DNA of 64,000 bases from Magnolia sinica (taxonomy: Eukaryota > Streptophyta > Magnoliopsida > Magnoliales > Magnoliaceae): assembly GCF_029962835.1 (NCBI RefSeq), contig NC_080579.1, positions 83,655,959 to 83,719,958 on the forward strand, read 5' to 3'. The notes under the pieces were generated by a model. The model worked only from the letters and a program-made list of their open reading frames with translations, was not told where the DNA came from and ran no database searches. The translations under genes and the position numbers were made by a program. Position 1 is the stretch's first letter, and each line of letters opens with the position of its first letter. Shown one piece after another: positions 60,540 through 64,000 of this stretch.

Positions 60540-62107
60540 CAGTGTTTTAAATATCGACGATATCAGCTGATATATCTTGTATCCCACTTGTGTGATATGA
60601 AATGCACAAGCAGTGTCGATATATCTCACCTATTCGATCCAATGAGCATTTTCGATCCATGTTTTTATCGTAAATCGTGTTAAACCAGTGTCCAATGGTT
60701 ACAAATTTATTATTCTTCATGTTTTCCATGAAAAATCATAGATTTGGAACTTCGATTTCGAGATTTGGGGGAGATGGGTCAAGTTACGGAAAATTGAGAA
60801 TATTCAAAATTTCTCAATTTCTCGCAAATTAGTTGCAATCCTTGTATCCAATTCCAAACACAAAATTAAACATGTATGCAGTGTTCAAAGTATTGGTATC
60901 GCTACAAAGTTTCGCTGGCTAGGGATATGGAAACAATATTGATATTGTCGATAATAATATCGCTGATAACCGCAAATGCGGCAAAACATGGGAAAAACGG
61001 TGTAATTTTTAGCAAAACTTCAGGAGAGATTAAAATGTACATATTTACATATTTAGAAATAAAACATTTGTAAAAGGAATACATACATAACAAGTTTCCA
61101 TTTAATGGGGCCTTAAAAGCATGTTTTGTTGTAAGAAATCAATCCAACCATCTCATCCGGCCTATTTAATCATCCAACCTTCCATCCAAACATCCATCGA
61201 TATTGCAAAATATCAACAACACATGATATTTCACCAAGAAATCATCAACAATTGGAAAGGAAACAGAAGATTGTGGTCTCAATATCGCGCATGTTACAAT
61301 ATCGATAATATCGAGATATTATCAATATTATCAATGACAAATTGAACATTACGTACAACCATGTGCCCATGAAAAAAATTGAAATAAATTTTTTCTAATA
61401 AACAAAAATTTAATGATATCAATTTGTTGGCGATATTATTGAAATATCGTCGTTACACTTATGATACAAACATTACCTAGAATTTACATAGTCGAAAATA
61501 TTGGCGATATTGATGCGTTGGTAATACAAGCGACACCTAGAATTTACATAGTTGAAAATATTGGGGATTATATTAGTGATATTGATATGTTGGCGATACT
61601 TAGCTATACATTGCTAATACCTGGAATTTTTGATACTACCAGCGCTATCGGTATCGCTACCAGTGCTATCGGTATCATTGAGCTGAAGATAAAGATAATA
61701 TCGGAGATAATTCGAACATTGCATGTATGTAACCTGATCTAGCGATTCTTCTTTCGCTTTTGAATGTATTGCTTGTGTTTCCATGCATGTCTTCTTACTT
61801 TTATAAATTATATGAATAGACTTTGAATATACTTGCATTAGTTTAGTTGGAAAGCGCATATATTAGGACCCCAAACAAAGGAAACCCTATTATGTGCACT
61901 TTCTTTTTGTAATGTTTTGATTTCTAAGTGTGTATTGATGTCTTTTTCAACAATCCCTGAAGTTTCATTGAAAAAAATGACCAATTTCCCAATATTCCCA
62001 TGTTTCCCAACAACAACGATACAACCGATGTATCCTATGTGATAACCGATATGTATCTGTATCGCAAGGGTGTGATACATTATGTGATAATGATATTTAA
62101 AACATTA
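60540..62107. mobile_element. hAT-like MITE, family 1, carrying a nested family 2 MITE
   Basis: Perfect 8-bp repeats CTTATACC flank it (60532-60539 and 62108-62115). The ends are CAGTGTTTTAAATATCG and, inversely, TAATGTTTTAAATATCA. Without the nested element and its duplication it is 717 bp and parallels the copy at 181-845. No coding capacity. Confidence 0.93.
60879..61721. mobile_element. hAT-like MITE, family 2, 843 bp
   Basis: Perfect 8-bp repeats CATGTATG flank it (60871-60878 and 61722-61729). The ends are CAGTGTTCAAAG and, inversely, CAATGTTCGAA. The copy at 181-845 runs uninterrupted across this point, as an empty site should. The interior has two tandem units of about 64 bp ('cctagaatttacatagt', from 61471) and repeats of 'gctatcggtatc'. 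Confidence 0.93.
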
Positions 62108-62115
62108 CTTATACC

Positions 62116-63213
62116 CAATGTTCGAAATATTGATATCGTGTTATGTATCTCATCATTGGGATACAGATACATATCGGTTTTTGCATGGGATATATCGTTT
62201 GTATCATAATTTATTGCACTTTTTGGGAAACATGGGGAAACATCGGGAAAATGGTTGAATTTTTCAATGAAACTTCAAGGATTGTTAAAAAAGACCTTAA
62301 TAAACCCTTTTAAATTATAACCAGTGTTCAAATTATCTCCGATATTATCGAAATATCTCTGATATTATCTTTATCTCCAACTAAGCGATATCGATAACAC
62401 TGGTAGCGATACTGATAACGCTGGTAGTATCAGAAATTCTAGGTATTAGCAATGTATCGCTAGGTATCACCAACATATAATATTGCTAATGTAATCGTCA
62501 ATATTTTCAACTATGTAAATTCTAGGTGTCGCTTGTATTGCTAATGCATCAATATCGCCAATGTATCACCAATATTTTCGACTATGTAAATTTTAAGTAA
62601 TGCTTGTATCATAAGTGTATCAACGATATTTCAATAATATCGCCAACGTATTGATATCATCAGAATTTTGTTTATTAGGAAAAAATTATTTCAATTTTTT
62701 TCTCATGGGCACATGGTTGTTTGTAGTGTTCAATTTGTCATTGAAAATATCAATAACATCCCGATATTATCGATATCGCAACATGCGCGATATTGAGACC
62801 ACAATCTTTCGTTTTCTTTCCAATTGTTGATGATTTCTTGGTGAAATATCAAATGTTGTTGATATTTTGAAATATCGATGGATGTTTGGATGGTTAAATA
62901 GGCTAAATGGGATGGTTGGACTGATTTCGTACAACAACATATGCTTTTGAGGCCCCATTAAATGGAAACTTGTTATGTATGCATTCTTTTTGTAATTGTT
63001 TTGTTTCTAAATATGCAAATATGTACATTTTAACATCTCCTGAAGTTTCGCTGAAAATTCCACCGTTTTTCCCATGTTTTCCCACATTTTTGGTTATCAG
63101 TTATATTATTGGCGATATCGATATTGTTTCCGTATCCCTGGCCAGCGAAACTTGTAGCGATACCGATACTTCGAACACTAATTAGAACATCTCAAAAAAG
63201 AAGTGCACATAAT
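62116..63213. mobile_element. hAT-like MITE, family 1, left part with nested family 2 copy
   Basis: Begins CAATGTTCGAAATATTG directly after the duplication of the preceding element and follows the left part of the copy at 55830 ('atatcgtttgtat', 'caatgaaacttca', 'gaagtgcacataa'). It is interrupted by the element at 62322-63180 and stops where another family 1 end begins at 63214. Confidence 0.8.
62322..63180. mobile_element. hAT-like MITE, family 2, 859 bp, inverted copy
   Basis: Flanked by ATTATAAC (62314-62321) and ATTAGAAC (63181-63188), 7 of 8. It is the reverse complement of the element at 60879-61721 over its whole length. The uninterrupted sequence at the matching point in the 55830 copy ('caaatcataacatctc') shows the empty site. 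Confidence 0.92.
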
Positions 63214-63655
63214 CAATGTTTTAAACATTGATGATATCGGCCGATATATCTTGTATCTTACTTGTGCGATATGAAATGCACAAGTAGTGTCGATATATCC
63301 CACATTTTCGATCCGGTGAGCATTTTCAATTCATATCACTTTTTTGTTGAAATTATATTAAATCAGTGTCAATTGGTTATAAATCGATTGGTTCTTCATG
63401 TTTTGTATGAAAAATCATAGAGCTGAAGCTTTGATTTAGATATCCATTGGTTCTTAATGTTCTCAATTGAGACTAATTTCAAAATATTTAGAAGTATCTG
63501 ATGAAATGATCATCACATACACTCTAATTTTGAAATTCGAGTGTAGGGGGTCTGATTTGGGGAAATTTCAAAATTTCCCAAAATTCTCCCAAATTGCTAG
63601 CAATGTTGTACTCTAAACATGAAATCAATCAGGTATGAGGACTGATGATGCAGGA
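63214..63655. mobile_element. hAT-like MITE, family 1, truncated, reversed
   Basis: Starts CAATGTTTTAAACATTG and follows the reverse complement of 56865 down to about 56300 ('gatgatcatcacatacac', 'gtgtagggggtc'). Similarity ends near 63655. Confidence 0.8.
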
Positions 63656-64000
63656 CATGAAAATTAACTATGATATACAAGATCTCAGGCCTTAGATCAA
63701 ACTAATTCAGAAACATTCACATAAAATTTCCACATCCCACACAAAAGTTCAAACATTCAAGCAATGGGAATCTGTGCGGGTCCAGGCCTACACATGTTAG
63801 GGCTGGATCAATAGAAATTATAAGCCAAACGATACTCAAAGGGAGGAAAAACTCATTCACACATGCACAGTAATCAGTCCTTAATCCAAGAGATTCACCA
63901 GTTTCAATTTAGAAAACCCTAGGATTAAAAAAGAGGCAAACAAATTGAAAATAATGCAATCTAGGGTTAAGGTTATGGAAAATAGGTATGAGAGAGATAA
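63656..64000. other. Window end, no gene seen
   Basis: AT-rich sequence with no coding or repeat signal that I can support. Confidence 0.45.

Overview
The window is nuclear DNA of a flowering plant with a repeat-rich genome. Spliced plant genes with GT-AG introns and a plant-type P-class PPR gene stand among Ty3/gypsy, Ty1/copia, L1-type and RTE-type retroelement remains, hAT-like MITEs and long inverted-repeat elements. Kilobase-scale introns full of repeats would suit a large-genome lineage such as a magnoliid, but the sequence does not name a species. There are no operons, prophages, CRISPR arrays or rRNA genes, and I saw no tRNA gene.

Layout. 1-9275 is the inside of intron 3 of a VAC14 gene on the minus strand; it holds a broken gypsy integrase with its LTR, a broken L1-type LINE, a broken RTE-type LINE and several tandem duplications. 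9276-10111 carries VAC14 exons 3, 2 and 1, with the promoter region to about 10.8 kb. 10.8-18.8 kb is intergenic and is dominated by four or five copies of a roughly 0.5 kb inverted-repeat element plus large (TA)n tracts. 18818-22147 is a 3.33 kb solo LTR with a perfect 5-bp target duplication. 22.4-26.8 kb is a decayed Ty1/copia element with one LTR. 27.3-32.1 kb is a decayed Ty3/gypsy element on the minus strand. 32.1-34.1 kb has a tandem array and two palindromic MITEs.

34512-36746 (minus) is an intact PPR protein of 744 residues, the only complete gene here. Its 5' leader probably contains a short intron. 37-42.5 kb is intergenic with more inverted-repeat elements and a hAT-like element containing a PPR-like scrap. 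From 42502 to at least 58815 (minus) lies the 3' end of an unrecognised gene: four phase-consistent exons spread over 16 kb, with introns holding a second L1-type LINE and several MITEs. 60.5-63.7 kb is a nest of hAT-like MITEs inserted into one another.

The genes are not functionally linked as far as can be seen: VAC14 belongs to endosomal/vacuolar PI(3,5)P2 synthesis, the PPR protein is probably an organelle RNA-binding protein, and the third gene is unknown. The clearest theme is transposon biology. At least seven insertions can be delimited to the base by their target duplications. Many catalytic residues of the retroelements appear lost by G:C to A:T change, as expected for methylated, silenced DNA.
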